Shown here in pieces: positions 12,101-22,383 of a DNA stretch of 64,000 bases. Position 1 is the stretch's first letter; every line of letters starts with the position of its first letter. Under the pieces are notes generated by a model that did no database searches, was not told the origin of the DNA, and saw only the letters and a program-made list of their open reading frames with translations. This stretch comes from Triticum aestivum (lineage: Eukaryota; Streptophyta; Magnoliopsida; Poales; Poaceae), in NCBI RefSeq assembly GCF_018294505.1, contig NC_057801.1, positions 429,130,619 to 429,194,618 on the forward strand. The letters are read 5' to 3'. A program made the position numbers and the translations under genes.

Positions 12101-14881
12101 CTAATTTAAACAAAAAAAAGGGGTATGAAAAAGCCAGGGGATGTGGGATTTCAGATAGAAGCCGAATAATCAAGCCGCTTGCCAACAACAACAACAACAA
12201 CAAAGCCTTTAGTCCCAAACAAGTTGGGGTAGGCTAGAGGTGAAACCCATAAGATCTCGCGACTAACTCATGGTTCTGGCACATGGATAGCAAGCTTCCA
12301 CGCACCCCTGTTCATGGCTAGTTCTTTGGTGATACTCCAATCCTTCAGATCTCTCTTTACGGACTCCTCCCATGTCAAATTCGGGGACCTCTCTTGACGT
12401 TATCCGCACGCTTTAGCCGGCCGCTATGCACTGGAACTTCTGGAGGCCTGCGCTGAATATGCCGAAACCATCTCAGACGATGTTGGACAAGCTTCTCTTC
12501 AATGCCAAGAGTGAAAATTGCTCCTACTCAGTAATAACTACTTTTGCTTATAAGATCTGTAAACACTTTAAGGTGGACTGCCCAAGCAAATTCTAACCAA
12601 CTTAATCTCACATTAAAGGCCAACTTGGCATATTTGTTTTGTCCTATAGAAGAAACAGAATAAAGTTTGATATTATTCTAAAAAAGGAATAAAGTTTGAT
12701 ATTCCCTTCATGGCTTTAAGAGAGAGGTTAACAATTACTCCCTCCGTTCCAAAATAGATGACTCAACTTTGTACTAACTTTAGTGCAAAGTTGGGTCATC
12801 TATTTTGGAACGGAGGGAGTAGTTCATATGTATAGAGAATTAGAAATGGCCAAGCAAAAGCACCTTTAAAAGTCACCAGAATGCCAGAGGAACCCTATTA
12901 GTCTATGAATTAGCTTGGTGGCAGTTGGTTACATTCAACAAGTTAAAGTGCATATTCATGGCATGGGATTGAAGAGAGAAGCATGAGTATTTTGGAAAAT
13001 CCAACAAATTCCCAAGTGGCGAACCTTCATAAGTTGACTAGTACCACAAATATGTGAGGCACTCGCTTAAAATAGACAAAGGCAGACAGTCACATTTTTA
13101 CCATGGAACTACTGCTAAATTAGGCGGTGAATTACAAATAACATGGAGGAGCAGTAAGGGGAGAATTTGGTGGAACAAGGGGTGAATACACGGCATGAAT
13201 AGATCTGATAGATAAATGTTTCCATAGGAATCATGTGCTATTTCCAATTTGATAATATCTTTCCGTGAAATTGTAGTCTAAAAAAAGGGCAGCCCGGTGC
13301 ATGTAGCTCCCGCTTGCGCAGGGTCCGGGGAAGGGTCCGGTGAAATTGTAGTCTCCATATAGTAATTTAGCCATTGGACTGATCAAGACTAATAAACTCC
13401 GGTGCAGACTAAACTTTTAATGGCCAGTAGCCTGGGATCACAATTCATAAGTGGCCATCACTGAGACGAACGTCTCACAGAAAATTAACACATGAACAAA
13501 GTCCTAGCAACAAGTACACTTACCACGCATGTGACTGATTATACTAGAAACCTATATAATAAACCCTGAACAGCGGCATCTGAAATAAGATCTGAAGGTG
13601 GAGTTAGGGGTTTCTGCGTAACCACCCAAATTCTTCTAGTTCAAACCAACTGGAAAGGTGAGGAGAAAAGGCACCACTTGGCCCAAAAGGAATCACCTTT
13701 CTGCAAAAGAAGTGCACCCAAAACAAGCAGAGGTACATATAGCATAGCTAAACTATCAATCGCATAGTTCCACAGTATGCATGGAGCTTAAATGGTGACA
13801 AAAGTTAGCATTTCTATGCAGCAGAGTCATTATAGTACACGTAGCTCGCAAATGACATGCCACCACACTCACCGAAAGACAAGCAGAAATTGAATAAAAT
13901 CGTACTGTACTATAAAGGAAAAATAAAGCTACAAAGTGGTTATGTATCGGTATAGCAACATTTGTCCTAAGGGCAAGGCCAACGCTCCAGGATGGACCGG
14001 TGCCCCAGCTGCCAAGTCGGCTTGGATAGTTGAACCTGAGAAAAAGATGCTGCTTGCAGCGCTAGACGGGATCCTGCAGAGGAGGCTGGTTCTCCCGTGA
14101 AAAAAGTGCAAGGCAGCCAATGGGAAAGCGTTGGAAAACACCATTGCTGAGCTCAACAGTACCTTGCTACCTTTTTGTACAGAGAAAAAGCTACCAAACC
14201 TGAGAACACTACTACTGCTTCCGTTGGATGAAGGTAGAACTAAACAGTAGCTTCAGTTACCTTTTATCTAGGTGGAGCATGGGGCACCAGTATAGATGCC
14301 ACCATCGCGTAGGAAACATTCTGGGATACACGAGGAATGGCTTTATGCTGTCCAGTGTCCACCCCGCGGCTCGTCGCCTCTAACTACACGAGCAAACAGG
14401 GTCTAAAAATGGCGTGGAAGGCCAGCATTCTTATCCCCAAAACACAGAGCACGCAACAGTAGCGAGCACAGCGAGGGTCATAGAGAAGAAGAAAGGCAAA
14501 ATTCCAAGAATGAGCACAGAATCCATACCTCGAGCTCCCGCTCCAGGACTCGATCTCCTCCGGCATTCCCTCCGGCTCCGCGAACATGTCCTCGTACGGC
14601 GCCGCGTACTCCCCGAAGCCGGCCCGCGTGAAGATCTCGCCGTACCTCCCCGCGCCGCCGTCGCTCCCGGCTGCCGCCGGGGGCAGGTCGAGGTACGGGA
14701 TGGAGCAGGAGGCCGCGACGCCGCCGAACACGTCCGCGTAGTCCGCCGGAGCCCCTGCGACAGGGGGCGCGAACCGCGGGCCCCCGCCGAACACGTCCCC
14801 GTACGTTGCCGAGTCCGACGCCTTCCTCCGGTGCCTCCGCGCCCGGTGCCGCGGTGGCGGCGCGGTGGTGAGGTCCTCCAT
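3133..14881 (-). CDS. AUL1: Auxilin-like J-domain protein (8 exons, 1523 aa)
   Basis: This is a J-domain co-chaperone that recruits Hsc70 to uncoat clathrin-coated vesicles. Exons in coding order are 14881-14529, 11432-7718, 7611-7548, 7372-7302, 7222-7157, 7055-6966, 3519-3343 and 3168-3133. All junctions are GT-AG and phases match. The N-terminus resembles plant AUXILIN-LIKE1, with YADVFGG/YGEIF motifs and SIPYLDLP. Exon 2 encodes a long acidic, low-complexity region with internal repeats (about residues 220-480) and a charged coiled coil of [20 protein letters not shown] repeats (about 1210-1350). The J domain is in exons 7-8 (residues 1454-1523), with the HPD tripeptide at 1487-1489 and the conserved end [11 protein letters not shown]. 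No stop or frameshift was seen, so it should be functional. Intron 1 (3.1 kb) and intron 6 (3.4 kb) are swollen by transposons. No TATA box is evident upstream of 14881. Confidence 0.93.
3715..3825. repeat. Intron 6 duplication, left copy (empty MITE site)
   Basis: This stretch matches 5933-6142 with some divergence: AAATGAAGCAGGCAAACAG, then ATTAAATGGTTTGTAAATTT, then CTTTCATGCATGGGTAA. Here TA is followed directly by CCTTTCATGCAT, with no MITE. The copies lie about 2.2 kb apart in the same intron, with the LINE between them. Confidence 0.7.
4083..5474 (+). mobile_element. 5'-truncated L1-type LINE in auxilin intron 6
   Basis: Plus-strand pieces (4094-4717, 4738-5034, 5051-5338) encode the C-terminal part of a plant LINE polyprotein. 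YLGLPLS and [16 protein letters not shown] mark the end of the reverse transcriptase, and [17 protein letters not shown] with a downstream [10 protein letters not shown] marks the zf-RVT region. Several frameshifts and stops break it. It ends with a 3' UTR and a run of seven A (5466-5473). It lies antisense to the host gene. No clear target duplication was found. Confidence 0.85.
5933..6142. repeat. Intron 6 duplication, right copy (MITE-filled)
   Basis: This is the diverged copy of 3715-3825, interrupted by the Stowaway MITE at 6035-6120. The flanks of the MITE align to both sides of TA in the left copy. Confidence 0.7.
6035..6120. mobile_element. Complete 82-bp Stowaway MITE in auxilin intron 6
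   Basis: TA target duplications (6035-6036, 6119-6120) flank an 82-bp element. Its ends are CTCCCTCCGTTTCAAAATAG and CTATTTTGGAACGGAGGGAG, and it is almost a single inverted repeat (fold-back). Confidence 0.9.
12181..12495 (-). mobile_element. RTE-type LINE 3' end (antisense) in auxilin intron 1
   Basis: A (CAA)n run at 12183-12203 is the complement of the TTG-repeat tail of plant RTE-like LINEs. It is followed by the characteristic AGTCCCAAACAAGTTGGGGT and body sequence up to CAAGCTTCTCTTCAAT near 12500, where homology stops (5' truncation). TGCCAA occurs on both sides and may be a short target duplication. Confidence 0.6.
12736..12821. mobile_element. Complete 82-bp Stowaway MITE in auxilin intron 1
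   Basis: This is the same family and length as the intron 6 copy: TA duplications (12736-12737, 12820-12821) and termini CTCCCTCCGTTCCAAAATAG / CTATTTTGGAACGGAGGGAG. The body matches the other copy closely, so the two are sister insertions in one gene. Confidence 0.9.
13265..13354 (-). mobile_element. 5'-truncated Au-type SINE with target duplication
   Basis: The core (13280-13339) is the antisense 3' end of the Au SINE: a run of seven A complementary to its T tail, then GGGCAGCCCGGTGCATGTAG and the GGGTCCGGGGAAGGGTCCG block. The tRNA-related head is missing. It is flanked by the 15-bp direct repeat GTGAAATTGTAGTCT (13265-13279 and 13340-13354), which proves retroposition. Confidence 0.88.
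13355..14528. other. Left remainder of auxilin intron 1
   Basis: No exon is supported here. A GC-richer segment (about 13960-14150) starting with GGGCAAGGCCAACGCTCC differs in composition from its surroundings and may be a DNA-transposon fragment, but I cannot assign a family or ends. Confidence 0.4.
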
Positions 14882-15098
14882 ACGCGCCTCGCGGCGAATT
14901 GGAGAATGGGGGGGCAGAGGGGAGCACAGGCAGTCCAGCAGGCAGCAGCCTCGCGTCCCGCTGATTCAAATAGCTTTGCTACGCTCCTGGGAGTAGAATT
15001 TCGGTTGGAGCACGGGAGGGAGGAGCTTGGGGCCTGGGGCGATTTGGGAAGTGGGCGCGGGGGGACGAGTGGTAGGTCGAGCCGGCGCCTGTAGAGCT
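14882..15098 (-). promoter_or_regulatory. 5' UTR and proximal promoter of the auxilin-like gene
   Basis: This is GC-rich sequence just upstream of the auxilin ATG. No TATA box is visible, which fits a broadly expressed gene. It ends in a pyrimidine microsatellite. Confidence 0.45.
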
Positions 15099-15122
15099 CT
15101 TTTCTTTCTTTCTTTCTTTTTT
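15099..15122. repeat. (TTTC)n microsatellite
   Basis: Four TTTC-type units with a T run follow the auxilin promoter. Confidence 0.8.
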
Positions 15123-15479
15123 GATTGATGATTGGTGACATGGTTGTGCCGGTAGAGAATCCGCGTTTATTTTGGATCGACGTGGTGGGGCCCGGATGTC
15201 CAGTCACCAGCGTCCTCGCCGTCGGCCCAGGGAAGGCCAGGTTGTCTTGTGTCCGGCAGCGGTGCCAGCAAACCTACTTCTACTGCAACTCGCATAAAAA
15301 GAAAACTACTCCTACTGCCACTACTCCTACTGTATGGCAACACGTTTTCGTTTCGGCTCCCAGACTGCAATTTAACTGCTCAGAATAGATAAGAACAAAT
15401 GGGTAAAACTTCAGCTCACTCGTGTGTTTAATGGCACCTTGTAGTCAAAATATCAAATATATAGTACTAAGAGCCATAC
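15123..15479. other. Intergenic, nothing recognised
   Basis: No coding sequence, TIR or LTR end could be supported. A few (CTACT)-like repeats occur near 15305-15330. Confidence 0.4.
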
Positions 15480-15588
15480 ATGGATCTTCACCTGCTGGAT
15501 TGTCAGGTGTCAACATAACAACATCACTTTTCTCGGCGATGGTTGTTGTCATCACCTTCCCTCTTCCTTTCTCCGCAACATCCAGCAA
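15480..15588 (-). pseudogene. Orphan exon similar to the plastid MurE homologue
   Basis: On the minus strand a 109-nt open segment encodes AEKGRGKVMTTTIAEKSD followed by VVMLTPDNPAGEDP. This resembles the C-terminal Mur-ligase region of plant MurE homologues, where SDVVMLTSDNPANEDP is the recalled family motif. MurE-like proteins act in chloroplast gene expression in angiosperms. The exon keeps a plausible acceptor (TTTGTAG) and donor (CCAT|GTATGG). No neighbouring MurE exons were found within several kb, so it is probably a captured or remnant gene fragment. Assignment rests on about 30 residues. Confidence 0.5.
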
Positions 15589-15919
15589 CTACAAAGAACA
15601 ACATGCCAAGAGGTTCACTGTAATACTACCACAAATGGAACAGAGAGGATATAGAAAGGCAAACTTAAAATTAACGGTTTCATACCTAGCATGAACATTG
15701 CTGAAAAAAATTTTGAAAGAAGCTGAAAATTTTGTATATCCTTGCGGATCTTATTAGTTGTTGCCACTCTAGTAAAGCACTCACGCTGGTATTAAAATTA
15801 GACATCTTCCTCAAGGCGATCATCTTTGCCCCTATCTCTTCATTATACTAGTTGGTCTGGTTCAACAACTTATATCACACAATCTACATATCAAGTATCT
15901 ACATCACACAATTTTACTC

Positions 15920-16520
15920 ATCTACCAGCTACGACGCTTCAATTGTCAACACTCGACAATACTCTAATCGCCGCAGCCGCTTCACCTTCAGCTGCCACAT
16001 CCCTCAAAGCCCTCCTCAAGGACTTTGCTCTCTCAGGTGGCCTCACCATCAACTTAACTAAAACAAGTTTTGCACCCTTACACATTGACCAATCTAGCGC
16101 GACCACCATCGCAAACATCCTAGACCGTTATGTTTCTTCTTTCCCTCAAATTTACCTGGGCGTCCCCTTGTCTCCCATTTGCCCGCCACCAAATAACTTC
16201 CATCCAATACTTGAACGCTACAAAAAGTTTCTCACCGGTTAGCGCGCTAAGCTCATTGCCAAAGGAGACCTCCTAACCCTTATCATAGTTGTTCTATACT
16301 CACTCTGAACTTACTTCATGTACATTTTTCTAATCCCCAATTTTTTCTAAAAGCTATGCATGCGCTTAGATGTGCCTTCTTTTGGACGGCTGAGGACACC
16401 TGCTAGGAAGCTCGGTGTCTCATAGCTTGGAACAACGTTTGCAAACTTACAAAGTATGGTGGTTTAGGCATTAGAAACTTGCACGTTCAAAATATTTGCT
16501 TACTAATGAAATTTGTGGTT
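15920..16520 (+). pseudogene. Degraded LINE reverse-transcriptase fragment
   Basis: The translation runs LKALLKDFALSGGLTINLTK, then a QIYLGVPLSP block at 15930-16242. After a stop it continues in broken frames through RAKLIAKGDLL, a tryptophan-rich segment and YGGLGIRNLHVQNICLLMKF (to about 16520). This order is the palm/thumb part of a plant LINE RT. The catalytic YADD is replaced by LDN at the start. Several stops and shifts make it non-functional. It belongs to a different LINE family from the one in auxilin intron 6. Confidence 0.75.
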
Positions 16521-16526
16521 ACTGGT

Positions 16527-17863
16527 ATGTTAAAATTTCAGAGGGAATAAAAACTTTTCTAGGAAATACCTATGTTTGCCTAGGAATGCTTGTGAATGAC
16601 TTGATTTGTTTGATTGTTTGCCTAGAAGGATGAAAATCCAAATGCCACTAGTGAAACCCTAGCTAGCTTTGGTACAGACCAGGCCATTTAAAATATTGTT
16701 GGGCAAAACGCTAACTTCAATAAGTCCCAAGAATATCAAAGCCAAAATGATTCTCCTAAAATAATTTGAGTTGGTTTTATTTTGAAATCAATTCAAAGGC
16801 CAAAAGGAATTAATCAAAATAGTTTTGTATTTTATTTGGCAGGAAATGTCATAAGTCTAAATAAGAGTCTTGACCCTCTACCATTTTCCAGATTGAATTT
16901 GAAACACTTTTAGTTTTGAAACCAAATTCGAATTCAAAATGAAAATGTAAGTGCAGTAAAAATATGTCCATTTTGTCCAAATGAAATGTTCAAACATTTC
17001 TAAATATTCCACTTGGAATTCAGTAAACAATTATTGTTTGAAGAAAATTCAAATTCAGATTCATTTCAAAAAGATAGAGCAAAACAGAAAAGAAAAAGGA
17101 AAGACAGAAACAGAAAAATAATAGAACAAACAAAGGGCCCAACTGGACCAGCCAGCCGAGCCAAGGCCTAGCTCACCCCGGACCACACACTCTCTCTCCC
17201 ACTAACTGGTGGAGCCCACGCGTCAGCACCTCCCACCAACCTCCCGCACCCACGCGCGAACGTCGCCCGCAACCGTCGTGCACGCCCGCGCCCACGTCTC
17301 CAACGTCCATGCGCTCCGGCTGCACCCCAGCCCTGGCCACCGCACCTATTTAAACCCAGGACCCCCTCTCCATTTCGCCCAACCCCGCAACCCACATTTC
17401 CGCCGGTGAGACCCGTGAGCACTCCCTCTGACCTAACCGCCTCCGGCCAAATTTCGGCCAACTCCAGGCCCTACTTGAGCAACCACCACCACCACTTGAT
17501 CGGTCGCATCCACGTGCACCTCCTGGATATCTCGGACGAGGCCAATACCCCCTAGAAGCCCAACTCCGATGAGGACCGAACCCCACCTCCGCCGCGAGCT
17601 TCACTTCGGCGATCACCGTCGGTATTTGACCCCCTCACCATGTCCATCGTCTTTGTTGCAGGCGTGCACGTCCATTCACCCTTTTGGTTCATCCAGATGA
17701 GCCCAATTTGGAGCGCAACGATCATGCCCGAGAGCTTCGCCGCCACGGCCATCTCCGACGAGCTCGCTCCGGTCATCTCCATCGTCATCGGCGACTGCTG
17801 AGGCCACCAGAGGCTCCAACTCGCCGCCCCACGCCCGTACGTGCCCTCTGCCGCGCAGGAAAC
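16527..17863 (+). mobile_element. Unassigned LTR-like segment, left part
   Basis: An AT-rich 600-bp stretch gives way to a GC-rich, Pro/Arg-coding-like stretch with a TATTTAAA box at 17347-17354 and many CCGCC/CACC repeats. This profile is typical of the U3-R-U5 of a Gypsy LTR. The Copia solo LTR interrupts it at 17863. Sequence resumes at 19583. No terminal TG/CA pair was confirmed and no gene is supported. Confidence 0.4.
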
Positions 17864-19577
17864 TGAAGGAAATATGCCCTAGAGGCAATAATAAAGTTAT
17901 TATTTATTTCCTCATATCATAATAAATGTTTATTATTCATGCTAGAATTGTATTAACCGGAAACATGATACATGTGTGAATGCATAGACAAACTTAATGT
18001 CACTAGTATGCCTCTACTTGACTACCTCATTAATCAAAGATGGTTATGTTTCCTAACCATAGACATGAGTTGTCATTTTATTAACGGGATCACATCATTA
18101 GGAGAATGATGTGATTGACTTGACCCATTCCGTTAGCTTAGCACTTGATCGTTTAGTATGTTGCTATTGCTTTAGTTCCTATAACTATGAGATTATGCAA
18201 ATCCCGTTTACCGGAGGAACACTTTGTGTGCTACCAAACGTCACAACGTAATTGGGTGATTATAAAGGAGCTCTACAGGTGTCTCCAAAGGTACATGTTG
18301 GGTTGGCGTATTTCGAGATTAGGTTTTGTCACTCCGATTGTCGGAGAGGTATCTCTGGGCCCTCTCGGTAATGCACGTCACTATAAGCCTTGCAAGCAAT
18401 GTAGCTAATGAGTTAGTTACGTAATGATGCATTACGTAACGAGTAAAGAGACTTGCCGATAATGAGAGTGAACTAGGTATTAAGATACCGATGATCGAAT
18501 CTCGGGCAAGTAACGTACCGATGACAAAGGGAACAACGTATGTTGTTATGCGGTTTGACCGATAAAGATCTTCGTAGAATATGTAGGAGCCAATATGAGC
18601 ATCCAGGTTCCGCTATTGGTTATTGACCGGAAACGTGTCTCAGTCATGTCTACATAGTTCTCGAACCCATAGGGTCCGCACGCTTAAGGTTTCGATGACA
18701 GTTATATTATGAGTTTATGAGTTTTGATGTACCAAAGTTTGTTCGGAGGCCCAGATGAGATTACGGACATGACGAGGAGTCTCAAAATGGTCGAGACATG
18801 AAGATTGATATATTGGAAGCCTATATTTGGATATCGGAAGTGTTCCGGGTGAAATCGGGATTTTACCGGAGTACCGGGAGGTTACCGGAACCCCCGGGGG
18901 GCTTATTGGGCCTACATGGGCCTTAGTGGAGAAGAGGAGAGGAGGCAAAGGGCTGGGCCGCGCGCCCCTCCCCCCTTAGTCCGAATAGGACAAGGAGAGG
19001 GGGCGGCACCCCCCCCCCTTTCCTTCCTCTCTCCTTCCTCCTTCCCCCCTTCTCCTAGTCCAACAAGGAAGGAGGGAGTCCTACTCCCGGTGGGAGTAGG
19101 ACTCCCCTTGGCGCGCCCCCTCCTAGGCCGGCCGCCCCCTCCCCCCTGGCTCCTTTATATACGGGGGCAGGGGCACCTCTAGACACAACAATTGATCTCT
19201 TAGCCGTGTGCGGTGCCCCTCCACCATAGTCCTCCTCGATAATATTGTAGCAGTGCTTAGGCGAAGCCCTGCAACGGTAGAACATCAAGGTCGTCACCAC
19301 GTCGCCGTGCTGACGGAACTCTTCCCTGACATTCTGTTGGATCGGAGTACGGGGATCGTCATCGAGCTGAACGTGTGCTAAAACTCGGAGGTGTCATAGT
19401 TTCTGTGCTTGATCGGTCGGGCCGTGAAGACGTACAACTACATCAACCGCGTTGTTTTAACGCTTCCGCTTTCGGTCTACGAGGGTACGTGGATAACACT
19501 CTCCCCTCTCGTTGCTATGCATCACCAATCTTGCGTGTGCATAGGAATTTTTTTTTAAATTACTACGTTCCCCAGCA
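17864..19577 (+). mobile_element. Solo LTR A, Copia (Angela/BARE-like lineage)
   Basis: A 1714-bp LTR runs from TGAAGGAAATATGCCCTAGA to CGTTCCCCAGCA, flanked by the perfect 5-bp duplication GAAAC (17859-17863, 19578-19582). TATA (TTTATATA) is at 19154-19161. There is no internal region, so it formed by LTR-LTR recombination. It is homologous to the LTRs of B, D and E. Confidence 0.93.
19074..19106. repeat. Perfect hairpin upstream of the LTR A TATA box
   Basis: Arms of 15 bp (GGGAGTCCTACTCCC) and a 3-nt loop GGT end 47 bp before the TATA. Confidence 0.9.
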
Positions 19578-19582
19578 GAAAC

Positions 19583-19811
19583 CCCATGCATCATCGTCCT
19601 CGACCACACCCGAGCCATGCGCCGTCGTTCGTTGCCGTCTGCATCGTATCCGGCGAGCCCTCTGATGACCTATCTCCGGTGAGGATCTCCTCTGTCTAAT
19701 CTCAGTCTTAGATCTTCGATCCAATGCATCTCACACACTCACTTAAATGTTGAACCATTTTCTTCTAAGTTTCGGCCGTCCGCCGTTTAGAGCCCGCATT
19801 GATATTTCCAA
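19583..19811 (+). mobile_element. Unassigned LTR-like segment, right part
   Basis: This continues the sequence cut by solo LTR A, joined through the GAAAC duplication. It ends where the Gypsy LTR of element C begins. Confidence 0.4.
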
Positions 19812-20820
19812 CACTTATGATTGGAAGTCTAGCAATCATCCGCAACTACTAAAGATCATTAAGGTAAACCCCAACCATAGCATTAAGTATTAAGTCCTCT
19901 TTACTCCCATACGCAACAACCCACTTACTCGGGTATATGTTTCAGTCACTCACGCAACCCACTAAAAGCGAATCATGAACATATTGCAACACCCTACAGC
20001 GGGAATCCCACACGCTTGCGTGACACGGAGGGCACCATAGGAGAACACCAAAATAAAACATACAACTCAAACCAATCACGATCATCAATCAACAAATAGG
20101 ACAAAACGGATCTACTCAAACATCATAAGATAGCCACACATCATTGGATAATAATATATAGCGTTGAGCACCATGTTTAAGCAGAGATTATAGTGGGGAG
20201 AAGAGGTTTTACACTGCTTCATAGAGGGGGAGAAAGTTGGTGTTGACAGTAGCGAGGTTGTTGGTGTAGATCGCCGTCACGATCCTTGCCCCGACGGCAC
20301 TCCGGCGCCACTAGGAGAGAGGGGAGAGACCCCCCCCCTTCTTCTTATTCCTTGACCTCCCCCCTAGATGAGAGGACAGTTTCCCCTCTGGCCCATGGCT
20401 TCCATGTGGCAGAGAGGCAGGAGTCCCTCCAATATTGGATCTATCTCTCGGTTTCTCTTATGATTCCAAAGGATACCCCCAACCGACTTACGAGGTGGCC
20501 ACAAGCCCTAGGGGCGCACCTACCCCCCAGGGCATGCCCTATGAACTTGTGGGGCATGTGGACCACCTCTCACGCTGATTCTTCTTCCCAAAAATCACAT
20601 ATATTCCCAAAAAACTCCATATATTTTTATCGCGTTTGGACTTCGTTTGATATGGATATTCTACGAAACAAAAAACATGCAATAAAACAAGAACTGGCAC
20701 TAGGCACTGGATCAATATGTTAGTCCCAAAAATAATATAAAATGTTACCAAAAGTATATGAAAGTTGTAGAATATTAGCATGGAAAAATCAAAAATTATA
20801 GATACGACGAAGACGTATCA
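19812..20820 (-). mobile_element. Truncated 3' LTR of Gypsy element C
   Basis: Read on the minus strand it begins TGATACGTCTTCGTCGTATC at 20820, the terminus shared by several Triticeae Gypsy families. It is broken at 19812, within the U5 end. The polypurine tract lies immediately to its right, so this is the 3' LTR of a minus-strand element. Confidence 0.75.
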
Positions 20821-21149
20821 GCATCCCCAAGCTTAATTCCTACTCGTCCCCGAGTAGGTAAATGATAAAAAGACAATTTTTGATGTGGAATGCTACCTAG
20901 CATAATCTTGATCATGTAATCTAATCATGGCATGAATATTAAGACACGAATGATTCAATGAAATATCAATTTGACATTGAAAGAATAATACAAGACATGC
21001 ATGTAATTCATCATTGCCTTTCATAATAATGGAGCTAAAGGAAACAACCTCTATACACTTAATTGTGGCAAGCATGATACACTCAGTCTTCCCTACATAA
21101 AGTATAAATCATGAGCACCTTGGTGTCAAACCAGGAAATTGGATTGTAC
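20821..21149 (-). mobile_element. Element C interior, 3' end with polypurine tract
   Basis: On the minus strand AAGCTTGGGGATGC (20821-20834) abuts the LTR as the polypurine tract. The stretch is noncoding and is cut by Copia element B at the duplication TGTAC (21145-21149). Confidence 0.8.
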
Positions 21150-22350
21150 TGAAGGAAATATGCCCTAGAGGCAATAATAAAGTTATTATTTATTTCCTTA
21201 TATCATGATGAATGTTTATTATTCATGCTAGAATTGTATTAACCGAAAACATGATACATGTGTGAATACATAGACAAACTAAGTGTCACTGGTATGCCTC
21301 TACTTGACTAGCTCGTTTATCAAAGATGGTTATGTTTCCTAGCCATGGACAAAGAGTTGTCATTTGATTAACGGGATCACATCATTAGGAGAATGATGTG
21401 ATTGACTTGACCCATTCCGTTAGCTTAGCACTTGATCGTTTAGTATGTTGCTATTGCTTTCTTCATGACTTATACATGTTCCTATGACTATGAGATTATG
21501 CAACTCCTGTTTAACGGAGGAACACTTTGTGTGCTACCAAACGTCACAACGTAACTGGGTGATTATAAAGGAGCTCTACAGGTGTCTCCGAAGGTACATG
21601 TTGAGTTGGTGTATTTCGAGATTAGGATTTGTCACTCCGATTGTCGGAGAGGTATCTCTGGGCCCTCTCGATAATGCACATCACTCTAAGCCTTGCAAGC
21701 AATGCAACTAATTAGTTAGTTGCGGGATGATGCATTACGGAACGAGTAAAGAGACTTGCCGGTAACGAGATTGAACTAGGTATTGAGATACCGACGATCG
21801 AATCTCGGGCAAGTAACATACCGATGACAAAGGGAACAACGTATGTTGTTATGCGGTTTGACCGATAAAGATCTTCGTAGAATATGTGGGAGCCAATATG
21901 AGCATCCAGGTTCCGCTATTGGTTATTGACCGGAAACATGTTCCGGTCATGTCTACATTGTTCTCGAACCCGTAGGGTCCGCACGCTTAAGGTTTCGATG
22001 ACAGTTTTATTATGAGTTTATGAGTTTTGATGTACCGAAGGAGTTCGGAGTCCCGGATGAGATCGGGGACATGACGAGGAGTCTCGAAATGGTCGAGACG
22101 TAAAGATCGATATATTGGACGACTATATTCGGAGTTCGGAAAGGTTCCGAGTGATTCGGGTATTTTTTGGAGTACCGGAGAGTTACGGGAATTCGCCGGG
22201 GAGTATATGGGCCTTATTGGGCCATACGGGAATAGAGGAGAAGGAAGTAGGCCTGCGCCCCCCTCTGGTCCGAATTGGACAAGGGGCGCAGCCCCCTTTT
22301 CCTTCTTCCTCTCCCCCTCTTTCCCCTTCTCCTACTCCAACAAGGAAGGA

Positions 22351-22383
22351 GGGAGTCCTACTCCCGGTGGGAGTAGGACTCCC
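22351..22383. repeat. Perfect hairpin upstream of the B 5' LTR TATA box
   Basis: The arms and loop are the same as in LTR A, 47 bp before TTTATATA at 22431. Confidence 0.9.

Noticed and set aside
12181..12210. (CAA)n run as a CRISPR-like or simple tandem array
   Set aside because: It is the complement of the short repeat tail of an RTE-type LINE. There are no spacers and the genome is eukaryotic.
13929..14156. Small reading frame in auxilin intron 1
   Set aside because: No homology or splice context was recognised. It is probably chance within a possible DNA-transposon fragment.
17168..17866. GC-rich Pro/Arg-type reading frames on both strands
   Set aside because: The composition is that of an LTR leader. 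There is no start context or domain, and the frame is interrupted by the solo LTR.
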